From the NCBI GenBank assembly GCA_030448125.1, contig JAUJNO010000007.1:182897-244281 (forward strand): a stretch of 61,385 nucleotides of DNA, given 5' to 3'. A program made the position numbers and the translations under genes. The DNA comes from Rubrobacteraceae bacterium. GTDB lineage: Bacteria > Actinomycetota > Rubrobacteria > Rubrobacterales > Rubrobacteraceae. The notes below the pieces were generated by a model. That model searched no databases, was not told the DNA's origin, and saw nothing but the letters and a program-made list of their open reading frames with translations. Below, piece after piece: positions 32,283 to 41,285 of this stretch; position 1 is the stretch's first letter; the number at the start of each line of letters is the position of its first letter.

Positions 32283-33100
32283 GCATAAGCTCAGTCGTAA
32301 CCTAAGTTTGCCTCCCTTCCGCCGCGGCGAGGAACGGTTCCGGCGCCGCGTCTCCGGTAGCTCTACCTTGGCTCGCGACGCGCGGGAAACACCCGAGAAC
32401 GCGTAGAGGTCCGGCGATCCGGTGTGCCGGGCGCCGTAGCCGTGGCGAACGCCTTCTGGCCGGCCTTCCTCTCTGGACAGAGACTCCGCAGCCACCCACG
32501 CGCTTCTCGTCCGGTGCCCCCGCTTCGGTTGCGGGAAACGGGCGAATAAGGGGATGGAGGCGTGCGAGCGGTACAAGCGAATCCCCGCCGGAGGTCACTC
32601 TCTGGCTCTCTGGCGTAGGCCGGGGATTCTTGCAGGCCAGGACCGTAAAGCGGAGAAGCTTTGCCGACGAGTAGAGACGGTAGAAGGTCGCTCACTAAGG
32701 CCGCGTGAGCACAGGTGCGTGCAGGTTTTGATCGGTCCGTTGCGGTTCCTTATGCTAGTTGGACATCAACTTTAAGTATAACTTGCTTCGCGGAGCACCT
32801 GTTGGTATAGAGGGAGCCCTAAGGAGCGAGATGGAGCGGAGTTTGTCTGTGCCACGCGAGGTGGAGGTTTGAGCAGTCGGGTTTGTAGAGGGCAGATTGC
32901 ATTACAACCTGGCTTCTCTTCGCCGGGGGCCGGCTCTTTTGCTGGACTTTCTGCCGAGCACAGGATGTTTGACATGAAAAGAGACATACAAAAGGCATCC
33001 GCCTCTTGCGTTGCTTCGTTACTGATCCCCGGCAGGGGTGGGGTGGTCCCGCTGGCCGGTAGGCCGAAGGATTTTTTGAGAACCTGAGGAGGGTGCGTTC
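32283..33100. other. Non-coding stretch of about 800 bases
   Basis: No convincing gene on either strand. The composition drifts, with AT-rich parts around 32755-32790 (ACTTTAAGTATAACTT), which could hold a promoter for the operon starting at 33101. Some short frames look protein-like but match nothing. This may be the remains of genes lost with the rearrangements seen downstream. Confidence 0.4.
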
Positions 33101-34546
33101 GTGGGAGTGAAAAGTACCGGGCAGGTCACGGCGGAGGGCACCAATGCCGCTGGGGACGAGATAGAAGCCGCGAGCGCAAGAGAGGCCGACGCCGACAATA
33201 CCATCGCCGAACTGGTCTCCAGGGCCAGGGCGGCGATGGAAGTCTTCAAAGACTACGACCAGGAGCGGGTAGATGAGGTGGTTCGGGCGGTGGCCTGGGC
33301 CATCATCAAGAGAGAGAACGCCGAGGAGTTGGCGCGGCTCGCGGTCGAGTATACGGGGCTCGGGAAATACGAGGATAAGGTAAACAAGAACCGGCGCAAG
33401 AGCCTGGGCACTTTGCGGGATCTCGTGGACTCGTCGGCGAGATCGGTCGGCGTCATCGAGGTCGACGAGGAGAAGGGGATCACGAAGATCGCCAAACCCG
33501 TGGGGGTCGTCGCCGCCGTGACTCCTTCCACCAATCCGGCCGCAACCCCGGCCGACAAGACCATGATGGCCTTGAAGGGTCGCAACGCGATCATCATCGC
33601 CCCCTCGCCGAAGGGAGCTTCGACCTGCACACTCCTCTTGCGCTACATACACGAGGAGCTGTCCAAGGTCGGGGCGCCCCTCGATCTGGTCCAGGCGTTG
33701 CCACGGGTCGACAAAGAGCTGGCGCACGAGCTCATGAAGCAGGCGGACTTCGTGACCGTCACCGGCTCCGCCAACAACGTCCACGCCGGACAGACTTTGG
33801 GTACGCCGAACGCCTGCGTCGGCGCGGGGAACGTCGTCTCGGTCGTAGATGCCACCGCCGACATCGAGGAGGCCGCATGCAAGATCAGGACGAGCAAGAC
33901 CTTCGACTACGGGACGAGCTGCTCGAACGACAATTCGGTCGTGATCGAAGCCCCGGTCTACGAAGAGATGGTCGAGGCCCTGAAGAGAGAGGGCGGATAT
34001 CTCTGCAACGACGAGGAACGCGCGCTCCTGGGGGAGGCATTGTGGCCCGATGGGGGGAAGCGCAGCGGCGAGACCCTCTGTAAGGCCCCTTCGGTCATAG
34101 CGGAGGTCGTCGGTCTCGAGAACCTCGAGGCGCGCGAGGCCTCTTTCTTTATGGTCGAAGGGAAGGGGGTGGGGGAGGAGGACCCCTTCTCGGGCGAGAA
34201 GCTCGGATACCTGCGCAAGATAGAGGAGGCGGGCGGCATGGTGCTCGAAGGCGTGTGCTTCTACATCCTGGATAGCATAGCCCGGCTGAGGGCCGAGAAC
34301 GGCTGGGACAACCTGGTGACCAACTCGGCGAAACTCGCCAACATCATAGCCGCGCACAAGTTCAACCCCATCCTGCGCCGCACCGAAGAGTGCGTGGAGG
34401 TGGCCCCCTTACCGGAAGGATCGAGCGTTCGTGAGCGCGGAGATCATCGAGGTCGAGCGGGCGGCCGGGGAGATCGTCGAGGGGGTTGCCCTCTTTTCGA
34501 CGGAGGGGTTCAGCCCGAGGTACGACCTGGACCGCTGGACCGGTGA
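33101..34546 (+). CDS. Chimera: SauS-like acylating aldehyde dehydrogenase joined to the end of aconitase X
   Basis: Residues 1-368 follow CoA-acylating aldehyde dehydrogenases such as sulfoacetaldehyde dehydrogenase SauS: VGVVAAVTPSTNPAATPADKTM, IIIAPSPKGAS, DFVTVTGSANNVHAG, catalytic Cys in DYGTSCSNDNS, and MVEGKGVGEEDPFSGEKL. Right after this it turns into the end of an aconitase X catalytic subunit: IEEAGGMVLEGVCFYILD, LVTNSAKLANII and RRTEECVEVA. The missing parts (about 100 residues of dehydrogenase, over 300 of AcnX) imply an in-frame deletion joining two neighbouring genes near 34205. A frame slip at the C-run 34404-34408 hides the expected TGA at 34432. RBS GAGGAGGG precedes the GTG start. 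Confidence 0.75.
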   Translation: MGVKSTGQVTAEGTNAAGDEIEAASAREADADNTIAELVSRARAAMEVFKDYDQERVDEVVRAVAWAIIKRENAEELARLAVEYTGLGKYEDKVNKNRRKSLGTLRDLVDSSARSVGVIEVDEEKGITKIAKPVGVVAAVTPSTNPAATPADKTMMALKGRNAIIIAPSPKGASTCTLLLRYIHEELSKVGAPLDLVQALPRVDKELAHELMKQADFVTVTGSANNVHAGQTLGTPNACVGAGNVVSVVDATADIEEAACKIRTSKTFDYGTSCSNDNSVVIEAPVYEEMVEALKREGGYLCNDEERALLGEALWPDGGKRSGETLCKAPSVIAEVVGLENLEAREASFFMVEGKGVGEEDPFSGEKLGYLRKIEEAGGMVLEGVCFYILDSIARLRAENGWDNLVTNSAKLANIIAAHKFNPILRRTEECVEVAPLPEGSSVRERGDHRGRAGGRGDRRGGCPLFDGGVQPEVRPGPLDR

Positions 34547-34820
34547 GATCTCGCGTCCGGGGCACGCCGTGGAGGGGGAGAACATAAAGGACAAGATCCT
34601 CTTGTTCCCGACCGCCAAGGGCGGGATCGCCGCCGGGTGGGCCTTTCACGACCTCAAGACCAAGGGGATAGCGCCGAAGGCCCTGGTGTTCGGGGTGACC
34701 AACCCGGTGATGGTGCAGGGGGCCGTCTTCGCCGACATCACCATCACCGAGGGCTGGTCGCGAGACCCCTTCGAGGTGATACGAACCGGCGATACCGTGA
34801 GGGTGGATCCCCCGAACTAA
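34431..34820 (+). CDS. Aconitase X swivel domain (small subunit, DUF126)
   Basis: 129 residues from GTG 34431. The family pattern is clear: EIVEGVALFSTEGFSPRYDLD, RPGHAVEGENIKDKILLFP, KGGIAAGWAFHDLKTKGIAPKALVFG and GAVFADITITEGW. In two-subunit AcnX enzymes this swivel domain closes over the large-subunit active site; family members dehydrate hydroxyacids such as hydroxyprolines or mevalonate phosphate. Its large subunit survives only as the last 70 or so residues of the preceding chimera, so it is probably an orphan. Confidence 0.8.
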   Translation: MSAEIIEVERAAGEIVEGVALFSTEGFSPRYDLDRWTGEISRPGHAVEGENIKDKILLFPTAKGGIAAGWAFHDLKTKGIAPKALVFGVTNPVMVQGAVFADITITEGWSRDPFEVIRTGDTVRVDPPN

Positions 34821-34880
34821 AGGATCGAAGTGTTGAGACGCGGGTAGCCCGACGTCTCCTCGGAAGGTCAATGGAGTAGA

Positions 34881-34960
34881 GAGAAGGGAAGCACGTGGAA
34901 AGACTCGGTAGAGAGCGCATAAGTTCAGAGGCCTCCCCGAGCAAAGTAGCGCGAAGTAGC
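34881..34960 (+). repeat. Diverged direct repeat of the MHS transporter 5' end, copy A
   Basis: About 80 bases covering the ribosome-binding site and first codons of the cysteate synthase gene (GAGAGAAGGG-AAGCACGTGGA and AGCAAAGTAGC blocks). It matches 37891-37975, the same region of the MHS transporter gene, at roughly 80 percent. The encoded N-termini (MERLGRERISSEASPSKVA and MERIGGESVGQEVSPSKVA) are clearly related. Confidence 0.7.
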
Positions 34961-36256
34961 AAATCGACGAGGAGCCTACCCCGCTGCGAGTTGCGATGTA
35001 GAGGCTGTGACCGGACGTTCGAGGATGACGGGTTCGTACTAGAATGCCCGACACAACACGAACCTGCTCTCCTGGCTACCGAATACGGGGACAAACGGTT
35101 CGAACCCGACACGCGTGCCGAAGGAGTATTCAGGTACAGGCAGTGGCTGCCGGGTCCGCGGACCTTATCAGGCGCGGGCAGCAGCGTGACATATAGAAGC
35201 GAGAAATTGAACCGCATTCTAGGGCTCCTCAACGCGTGGGTCGTGTTCAACGGATACTGGCCGGAAAAAGGCGCTGCACTCGAAACGCCCACCTTCAAGG
35301 ACTTGGAGGCATGGTCGGTCCTCTCCCGTATCCCGGAGCAGCACGATGGGGTTCTCGTCATCGCCTCGGCCGGCAGCACCGCTGCCGCGTTCGCAAGGGC
35401 CTGTTCGCTGAATAAGGTCCCTTGCCTGATCATCATTACGGAGATTGGACTTCCTAACCTACGGTTTCCTGACCCCCTCGATCCGTGCGTGAAGATCGTC
35501 TCCCTCACCGGATTCACCGACTATTCCGACGCCATCGAGTTGGCTAACCGCGTCTCGCAGATCGACGGATTCTTTGCCGGAGGAGGCGTAAAGAACGTTG
35601 CGCGGCGCGACGGGTTGGGCACGACGATGCTGAACGCTGTCGAGACGATGGGGCAGATCCCCCACTATTACTTTCAGGCGATCGGAAGCGGGGCGGGCGG
35701 CATCGCGGCTTATGAGGCCGCAAGGAGACTTGTAGACGATGGAAGATTTGGCGAAGAGCTTCCCAGGCTCATGCTAAGCCAGAATCTGCCGTTCGTCCCG
35801 ATTTACATGTCTTGGAAGTCACGTCGGCGCGAGCTGGTGGAGATCAGCGATGATGATGGGAGGAGGCAAATACAGCAGATCGCCGCTCAGGTGCTGTCGA
35901 ACCGGCGGCCACCCTACGCTTGCAAAGGCGGGGTCTTTGACATCCTCACCGAAACCCGGGGCGACATGCTCGCCGCCGATAACCTCGAGGCTCTTCACGC
36001 GAAGCGGTTGTTCGAGGAGACCGAAGAGATCGACATCGATCCGGCGGGCGCCGTGGCATTCGCGACCCTGATCAAGGCCGCCCGGTACGGTGGGATCGAG
36101 CGAGATGCCCTGGTCCTGTTGAACATCACGGGGGGAGGACGCCACAGGCAGCAACTGGACAAGAAGCTGATCGCGGCCCGACCAACCCTCAAGCTAAACG
36201 AAAAGGAGATTCTCCTTGATGAAACCCTGGAAAGGATCGTCGGGCTGTTCTCCTGA
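34895..36256 (+). CDS. Cysteate synthase homologue (threonine-synthase-fold PLP enzyme)
   Basis: 453 residues from GTG 34895. From residue 30 it follows archaeal cysteate synthase: zinc-ribbon-like CELRCRGCDRTF and CP, FRYRQWLPG, VTYRSEKLNRILGL, FNGYWPEKGAALETPTFKDLEA (with the PLP Lys in F-K-D), IASAGSTAAAFARA (phosphate loop), FAGGGVKNVARRDGLGT and AIGSGAGGIAAYEAARRL. The enzyme makes L-cysteate from O-phosphoserine and sulfite and is known from Methanosarcina coenzyme M synthesis. The first 25 or so residues are not part of the family; they resemble the N-terminus of the MHS transporter gene downstream. The following aminotransferase gene may act on cysteate. Confidence 0.8.
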   Translation: MERLGRERISSEASPSKVARSSKSTRSLPRCELRCRGCDRTFEDDGFVLECPTQHEPALLATEYGDKRFEPDTRAEGVFRYRQWLPGPRTLSGAGSSVTYRSEKLNRILGLLNAWVVFNGYWPEKGAALETPTFKDLEAWSVLSRIPEQHDGVLVIASAGSTAAAFARACSLNKVPCLIIITEIGLPNLRFPDPLDPCVKIVSLTGFTDYSDAIELANRVSQIDGFFAGGGVKNVARRDGLGTTMLNAVETMGQIPHYYFQAIGSGAGGIAAYEAARRLVDDGRFGEELPRLMLSQNLPFVPIYMSWKSRRRELVEISDDDGRRQIQQIAAQVLSNRRPPYACKGGVFDILTETRGDMLAADNLEALHAKRLFEETEEIDIDPAGAVAFATLIKAARYGGIERDALVLLNITGGGRHRQQLDKKLIAARPTLKLNEKEILLDETLERIVGLFS

Positions 36257-36461
36257 TGCGAATTTTCGCACCACCACCTTTGCCCAGACGGGAATCTCCG
36301 AAACCGGAGGCTCCTCTAGCCGGAGCGCGACCGGAGGGAGAGCGCTTTGCAGGGACAAAGCTTGCTACGGTACTTTGGACCCGGGCGTGCTCGATGAGCC
36401 ACATGGCAGTTGTGGCGAAGGCATAGTTCCTAGTCATCATTACTACTAAGAGAGGATCTGC

Positions 36462-37847
36462 ATGGATACCGAAAATAATAGGGTAGCAGCTTCCCTATCG
36501 CGGGAGGAACAGCTTTACTGTAGCCTCACCCCGACCTCTTACGAATACTTTTTGGAGGGCCGCAAGTATCTTCCCGGCGCCGACTCTCGCAGTCCTCTCT
36601 TCTACTCTCCTTACCCTGTCGTCCTGGAGGAAGGTCACGGCTGCTGGCTGTTCGACGTGGACGGCAACAAGCTGCTCGATTTCACCGGTAACCATACGTC
36701 TCTGATTCTCGGATACGGGCATCCTCGGGTTCTCGACGCGGTCCGGCGCCAACTGGAGAAGGGAACCGCCTTCCCCGGAGTCACGGTGCCCCAGGTACGG
36801 CTGGCAGAGTTACTGTGCGAACGTGTGCCTTCTTTCGAACGGGTTCGCTTCACGAACTCGGGTACCGAGGCGACGATGTGCGCTGTTCGCGCCGCCCGGG
36901 CGTTTACGGGACGGCAAAAGATCGCCAAGATCGAGGGAGGCTACAACGGTAGCTGGGACGACGTGATGGTAAGTACACATCCGTCGGGCGAACAAAGTGG
37001 AGACTTGTTGCGGCCGGTCGCGGCTCCGGCGTCCCTGGGTCTGACCCCGGATAGCATCGACAACGTGGTGGTGGTGCCGTTCAACGAGGCGGAAGTGGCG
37101 GCGCGGTTGATCGAACAACACGCCGAGCAGCTCGCGGCCGTCATCGTAGAGCCGGTCATGGGCTCTGCCGGCATGATCCCCGCCGAGCAAGGCTACCTCG
37201 ACATGCTGCGCGAGGTGACCGAGCGGCTTGGAATACTCCTTGTCTTCGATGAAGTAATCAGCTTCAGGGTCGCGTACGGAGGCGCGCAGGAATACTACGG
37301 CGTGTCGCCGGACCTGACCTGTCTCGGGAAACTTATCGGTGGTGGCTTTCCGCTTGGCGTGTTTGGAGGAAGAGGCGACGTCATGGCGATGTTCGACCCC
37401 TCGCGTGGCAGTCCACAGATCCCGCATCCCGGAAGTTACAACGCCAACCCTATCAGCTTGGTGGCCGGCGCGACTGCCCTCGAGTTGCTCACCGATGAAG
37501 CCATCCGGCTTCTGAATCGGCGGGGCGAGTCCCTGCGGCAGCAGGTTCGTACGGCTTTTGAGGATGTCGGCCTTCCCGCGCAGGTGACCGGACTCGGTTC
37601 GCTCTTCGCGATCCACTTGACTCCACAACCGGTAAAGAGCTACCGCGACACGATGCAGGCCGACGCCGACCTCCGACACCGGATCTTCCTCGGCCTGTTC
37701 AAAGAAGGCGTCCTGATAGATCCGCGTGGCGTGGGATGCGTTTCTACGGCTATCGAGGAAGCCGAGGTTGAGCAGTTCATCGGTTCCTTAAGAGATGTTC
37801 TACGAACTCTCTCGGACCCGGGGTCGCCGGTGGGCTTTCGTTCTTAA
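36462..37847 (+). CDS. Class III PLP aminotransferase (glutamate-1-semialdehyde mutase-like)
   Basis: 461 residues from ATG 36462. Class III signatures: GCWLFDVDGNKLLDFTGNHTSLILGYGHP, RFTNSGTEATMCAVRAARAFTGR, VIVEPVMGSAGMIP, VFDEVISFRVAYGG and the PLP Lys in DLTCLGKLIGGGFPLGVFGG. This is the subgroup that includes GSA aminomutase and related beta/gamma-transaminases; the N-terminal extension and neighbours argue against a heme-pathway role. It lies 205 bases after the cysteate synthase gene, same strand. A substrate related to cysteate or sulfonates is possible but inferred. Confidence 0.85.
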   Translation: MDTENNRVAASLSREEQLYCSLTPTSYEYFLEGRKYLPGADSRSPLFYSPYPVVLEEGHGCWLFDVDGNKLLDFTGNHTSLILGYGHPRVLDAVRRQLEKGTAFPGVTVPQVRLAELLCERVPSFERVRFTNSGTEATMCAVRAARAFTGRQKIAKIEGGYNGSWDDVMVSTHPSGEQSGDLLRPVAAPASLGLTPDSIDNVVVVPFNEAEVAARLIEQHAEQLAAVIVEPVMGSAGMIPAEQGYLDMLREVTERLGILLVFDEVISFRVAYGGAQEYYGVSPDLTCLGKLIGGGFPLGVFGGRGDVMAMFDPSRGSPQIPHPGSYNANPISLVAGATALELLTDEAIRLLNRRGESLRQQVRTAFEDVGLPAQVTGLGSLFAIHLTPQPVKSYRDTMQADADLRHRIFLGLFKEGVLIDPRGVGCVSTAIEEAEVEQFIGSLRDVLRTLSDPGSPVGFRS

Positions 37848-37890
37848 CGTGAAGATTGCGAAGGACAGATAACTCACACGTAACACATCA

Positions 37891-37975
37891 GAGAGAAGGG
37901 GAAGCACGTGGAGAGAATCGGTGGAGAGAGCGTAGGTCAAGAGGTCTCCCCCAGCAAAGTAGCACTGGCGAGCGC
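37891..37975 (+). repeat. Diverged direct repeat, copy B (start of MHS transporter gene)
   Basis: Counterpart of 34881-34960. In this copy the sequence continues into a normal transporter reading frame, so it is the likely source. The interval between the copies contains the cysteate synthase and aminotransferase genes. Confidence 0.7.
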
Positions 37976-39254
37976 CATAGGCGCCACCATCGAGTGGTAC
38001 GACTTCTTCATCTTCGGGACGGCGGCCGGGCTGGTCTTCAACGAGCTGTTCTTCACCAACCTCGACCCGATCACCGGAACCCTGGTCGCTTACCTCACGT
38101 TCGCGGTAGGCTTCGTGGCCCGGCCCGTAGGCAGCGTGATCTTCGGCCACTACGGCGATAGGATCGGCCGCAAGACCATGCTCATCCTCACGCTGTTCAT
38201 AGTGGGGGCCGCGACTTTCCTCATAGGTCTTCTGCCGACGTACGCTAGCATCGGGATCTGGGCGCCGATCCTGCTGGTGGTGCTGCGCATCTTGCAGGGC
38301 ATAGGCATCGGCGGCGAGTACGGTGGAGCGGTCTTGATGGCGGTGGAGTACGCGCCCGAGGGTAGGCGTGGTTTCTACGGGAGTTGGCCCCAGGTCGGGG
38401 TTCCGGCGGGGCTCTTGCTCGGCACGATGGCATTCGGCCTGGTCTCCTTGCTACCCGACGAACAGTTCCTCGCCTGGGGTTGGCGGGTAGCGTTCCTGGC
38501 GAGCATCGTGCTGTTCGGCATTGGCATGTACATCCGGTTACAGATCCTGGAGACTCCCGCTTTCACGCGCGTCAGGGAGGCCCAGGAAGAGGCGCAGGTT
38601 CCCTTCATGGAGCTGTTGCGTACCCAGCCGAAGGAGTTGATCCTGGGCATGGGTACGCGCTGGATCGAAGGTTTGGTCTTCAACGCCTACGGCGTCTTCA
38701 TAATCTCGTACATAACCGGCCAGCTCGGGCTGACGAGGACGACGGCCCTGATCGGGGTTGCGATCGCGGCCGCCTTCGGGGTGGTGCTCGTCCCGATCTA
38801 CGGGTTGCTCTCGGACCGCTTCGGCAGGCGGGCGGTGTACGGTGCGGGCACGGCTCTCTTCGGGCTGTTCGCTTTCCCCTCTTTTTTGCTGATTAATACC
38901 GGGCGGCCGGTCCTGATTTGGCTGAGCATAGTGGTAGCACTCGGCCTTATCTATCCCGCGATCTACGCTCCCCTGGCTGCGTTCTGGTCCGAACTCTTCG
39001 ATACTCGCGTCCGTTACACGGGGGTGGGGGCCGTCTACCAGTTCTCGGGGATACTTGCGAGCGGGTTCACCCCGGCGATCGCCGCGCTGCTGCTCGGGTA
39101 CGCGGGGGGCGAGCCGTGGCTGTTCGTCGGGTACCTGATCGTGGTTACTCTAATAAGTCTGACAGCCATTTACTTCTCGCCGGAGACGTACCGTAGAGAC
39201 GTGACCCAGACGACGTCTGCCGTGCGAGGACCCGCCACGGCTACGGAGAGATAA
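37908..39254 (+). CDS. MFS transporter, metabolite:H+ symporter (MHS) type
   Basis: 448 residues with 12 predicted membrane segments. MHS marks: SAIGATIEWYDFFIFGTAAGLVFN in the first helix, FVARPVGSVIFGHYGDRIGRKTML (loop 2-3 motif), RILQGIGIGGEYGGAVLMAVEYAP, and SDRFGRRAVYGAG between helices 8 and 9. Relatives carry proline/betaine, alpha-ketoglutarate, shikimate or sulfonates. Its 5' end is duplicated before the cysteate synthase gene. It is followed 37 bases later by the transhydrogenase-like gene. Confidence 0.88.
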   Translation: MERIGGESVGQEVSPSKVALASAIGATIEWYDFFIFGTAAGLVFNELFFTNLDPITGTLVAYLTFAVGFVARPVGSVIFGHYGDRIGRKTMLILTLFIVGAATFLIGLLPTYASIGIWAPILLVVLRILQGIGIGGEYGGAVLMAVEYAPEGRRGFYGSWPQVGVPAGLLLGTMAFGLVSLLPDEQFLAWGWRVAFLASIVLFGIGMYIRLQILETPAFTRVREAQEEAQVPFMELLRTQPKELILGMGTRWIEGLVFNAYGVFIISYITGQLGLTRTTALIGVAIAAAFGVVLVPIYGLLSDRFGRRAVYGAGTALFGLFAFPSFLLINTGRPVLIWLSIVVALGLIYPAIYAPLAAFWSELFDTRVRYTGVGAVYQFSGILASGFTPAIAALLLGYAGGEPWLFVGYLIVVTLISLTAIYFSPETYRRDVTQTTSAVRGPATATER

Positions 39255-39291
39255 GGCCGCAAACTCGAGTGTCTTAAGAAAGAGAGGAATA

Positions 39292-40584
39292 GTGGTGGCG
39301 GAGAACACGACGGCGGTCCCGGATCGCGAGAGGGCTTTTAAGCTAGAGACCACCCCGATAACGTTTGGCCCCGGGGCCTCCGAAGAGGCCGGCTGGGAGA
39401 TGAAGCGGCTCGGCGCGGAGCGCGTGATGGTCATCTCGGACCCCGGTGTGGCCCGGGCCGGGATAACGGGGAAGGTCCGGGAGATTTTGGAGGCGGAAGG
39501 CATCGAGTGCGAGGTCTTCGATCGGGTCCACGTCGAACCTACCCTGGAGTCGCTTCAAGAGGCCACGGATTTTGCAATGGAGGGCGGCTTCGACGGGTTC
39601 GTCGGCGCTGGCGGGGGTTCCAGCCTGGATACCGCCAAGGTCGTGAGCCTCGTCGCCACGCATCCCGCGCCCGTGATGGAGTACGTCCACCCGCCCGTGG
39701 GGAGCGGTCGCAAGCCGCCGTCGCCTCTCAAGCCGCTGCTGGCGATACCGACCACGGCCGGGACCGGCTCGGAGGCGACCGGCATCGCCGTACTCGACCT
39801 CCCCGACCTCAGGACCAAGGCGGCCATCTCCCATCCTTTTCTCCGGCCCGCCCACGGGATAGTGGACCCCCTGCTCACGCGCTCCATGCCGTACGACGTG
39901 ACCGCGGCCTGTGGGCTGGACGTGGTCTGCCACGCGGTCGAATCCTTTACTGCGCGGTCGTTCGATTCCCGTCCGGCACCCGAGACCCCCGAAGATCGGC
40001 CGCCCTTCCAGGGGTCCAACCCGGTCTCGGACATCTGGGCGGCCCGGGCCCTGGAGTACGGCGGGCAGTACCTGAGGCGCGCCGTGGGCGACGGCGATGA
40101 CATGGAGGCACGCGGGAACATGATGCTCGCCGCCTCGATCGCCGGGATAGGGTTCGGCTCCGCCGGGACGGCCATACCGCACGCCTGCGCCTACCCGATA
40201 GCCAGCCTCAAACACGCCTTCCGTTCCCCAGGATACCCCGACGAGCCGTTCGTGCCCCACGGCTTCGCGGTCATCGTCACGGCCCCGGCAGCCTTCCGCT
40301 TCACCTACCCCGCGAACCCGAAGAAGCACCGCCAGGCCGCCGAGTTTCTCGCCGGCGGACCGATTTCCGACCCCGACGAAGGCGCCTTGCCGGACATCCT
40401 GACCCGGCTGATGAAGGACGTGGGAGCTCCGAGCGGCCTCCGGGAGCTGGGTTACGACGAGAGCGACGTCGACGACCTGGTCAGCGGGGCCCTCAAACAG
40501 CAGCGGCAGCTAGGCATTGCACCGAGAGAGGCAGGCCCGGACGAGCTTGCCAACATCTTTCGCGAGTCGTTGGAGAACTGGTAG
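39292..40584 (+). CDS. Iron-type alcohol dehydrogenase, hydroxyacid-oxoacid transhydrogenase-like
   Basis: 430 residues from GTG 39292 after AAGAGAGG. Group III (iron) dehydrogenase fold: FVGAGGGSSLDTAKVVSLV (nucleotide site), AIPTTAGTGSEATGIAVLD and metal ligands in DVVCHAVESFTA, IPHACAYP and FVPHGFAV. The QGSNPVSD insert and the PLKPLLAIP context are those of ADHFE1/HOT, which oxidises 4-hydroxybutyrate at the expense of 2-oxoglutarate. With a SauS-like dehydrogenase and aminotransferases nearby, the region looks built for short aldehydes or hydroxyacids, possibly sulfonated ones. Confidence 0.85.
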   Translation: MVAENTTAVPDRERAFKLETTPITFGPGASEEAGWEMKRLGAERVMVISDPGVARAGITGKVREILEAEGIECEVFDRVHVEPTLESLQEATDFAMEGGFDGFVGAGGGSSLDTAKVVSLVATHPAPVMEYVHPPVGSGRKPPSPLKPLLAIPTTAGTGSEATGIAVLDLPDLRTKAAISHPFLRPAHGIVDPLLTRSMPYDVTAACGLDVVCHAVESFTARSFDSRPAPETPEDRPPFQGSNPVSDIWAARALEYGGQYLRRAVGDGDDMEARGNMMLAASIAGIGFGSAGTAIPHACAYPIASLKHAFRSPGYPDEPFVPHGFAVIVTAPAAFRFTYPANPKKHRQAAEFLAGGPISDPDEGALPDILTRLMKDVGAPSGLRELGYDESDVDDLVSGALKQQRQLGIAPREAGPDELANIFRESLENW

Positions 40585-40630
40585 AGGGAAGCGGCTGCTT
40601 CAGGTTACGGCCTACTACGTGCGGTATGGG

Positions 40631-41107
40631 CTAGGGGTGGGAGGCGGTCTCGGCCATCGCGCGGGCGAGGATGGAGAGGCCTTCTTCCAGCTCGTCGTGG
40701 GTTATCGGGAACGGCATGAGCGTCCGGATCATGTTCCCGTACTGCCCGGCCGTGAGGAGCATCAGGCCACTCTGCAGGGCGTTCTCTGCTACTTTTGCCG
40801 CACGCTCCTTGTCCGGGGCGCGGCTCTCGGGGTCCTCGACCAACTCCATGGCGGTCATCGGGCCCCGGCCCCGCACGTCGCCTATCACGTCGGGGTGATT
40901 CTCCTGTATCTCGCGCATCGCGGCCATCACGCGCCCCCCTATCGCGTTAGCTCGCGACAGGGGATCATCCTCCTCGAAGACCTGGAGGACGGCCAGGGCC
41001 GCGGCGCACGCCACCGGGTTACCTCCGAAGGTGCCGCCGAGGCCGCCCGGCTCGACCGAGGCCATGATCAAAGACATCCCCGTGGCCGCAACCATCGTCG
41101 GCGGCAA
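40631..41107 (-). pseudogene. Class III aminotransferase (GabT-like), C-terminal fragment
   Basis: Reading from about 41107, the recognisable part starts at PGGLGGTFGGNPVACAAALAVLQVFEED and continues through DVRGRGPMTAMELV and QYGNMIRTLMPFPITHDELEEGL, the C-terminal third of a 4-aminobutyrate/taurine-type aminotransferase. The N-terminal two thirds, including the PLP lysine, are absent. The preceding residues are not family-like. It faces the transhydrogenase gene with stops 46 bases apart. Confidence 0.75.
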
Positions 41108-41285
41108 GGTAGCGTACGGCGCCGGGTAGCTGTGCTGTGTCTATTCTCGTCTCAAAATATACGTCTCGTAAGCTTTCCTGCCGCTTGAGATATGAGAAGA
41201 CGGGAGATCAGCCCGAACGGCAGACGCCGCGGGTCCGCCGCGCACGCCTCCCGTTCCCGCTGTCGAGACGACTACCATAGTCCCT

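Noticed and set aside
32819..34357. 512-codon minus-strand frame opposite the dehydrogenase-AcnX chimera
   Set aside because: No motif on this strand, while the plus strand shows catalytic residues and family patterns.
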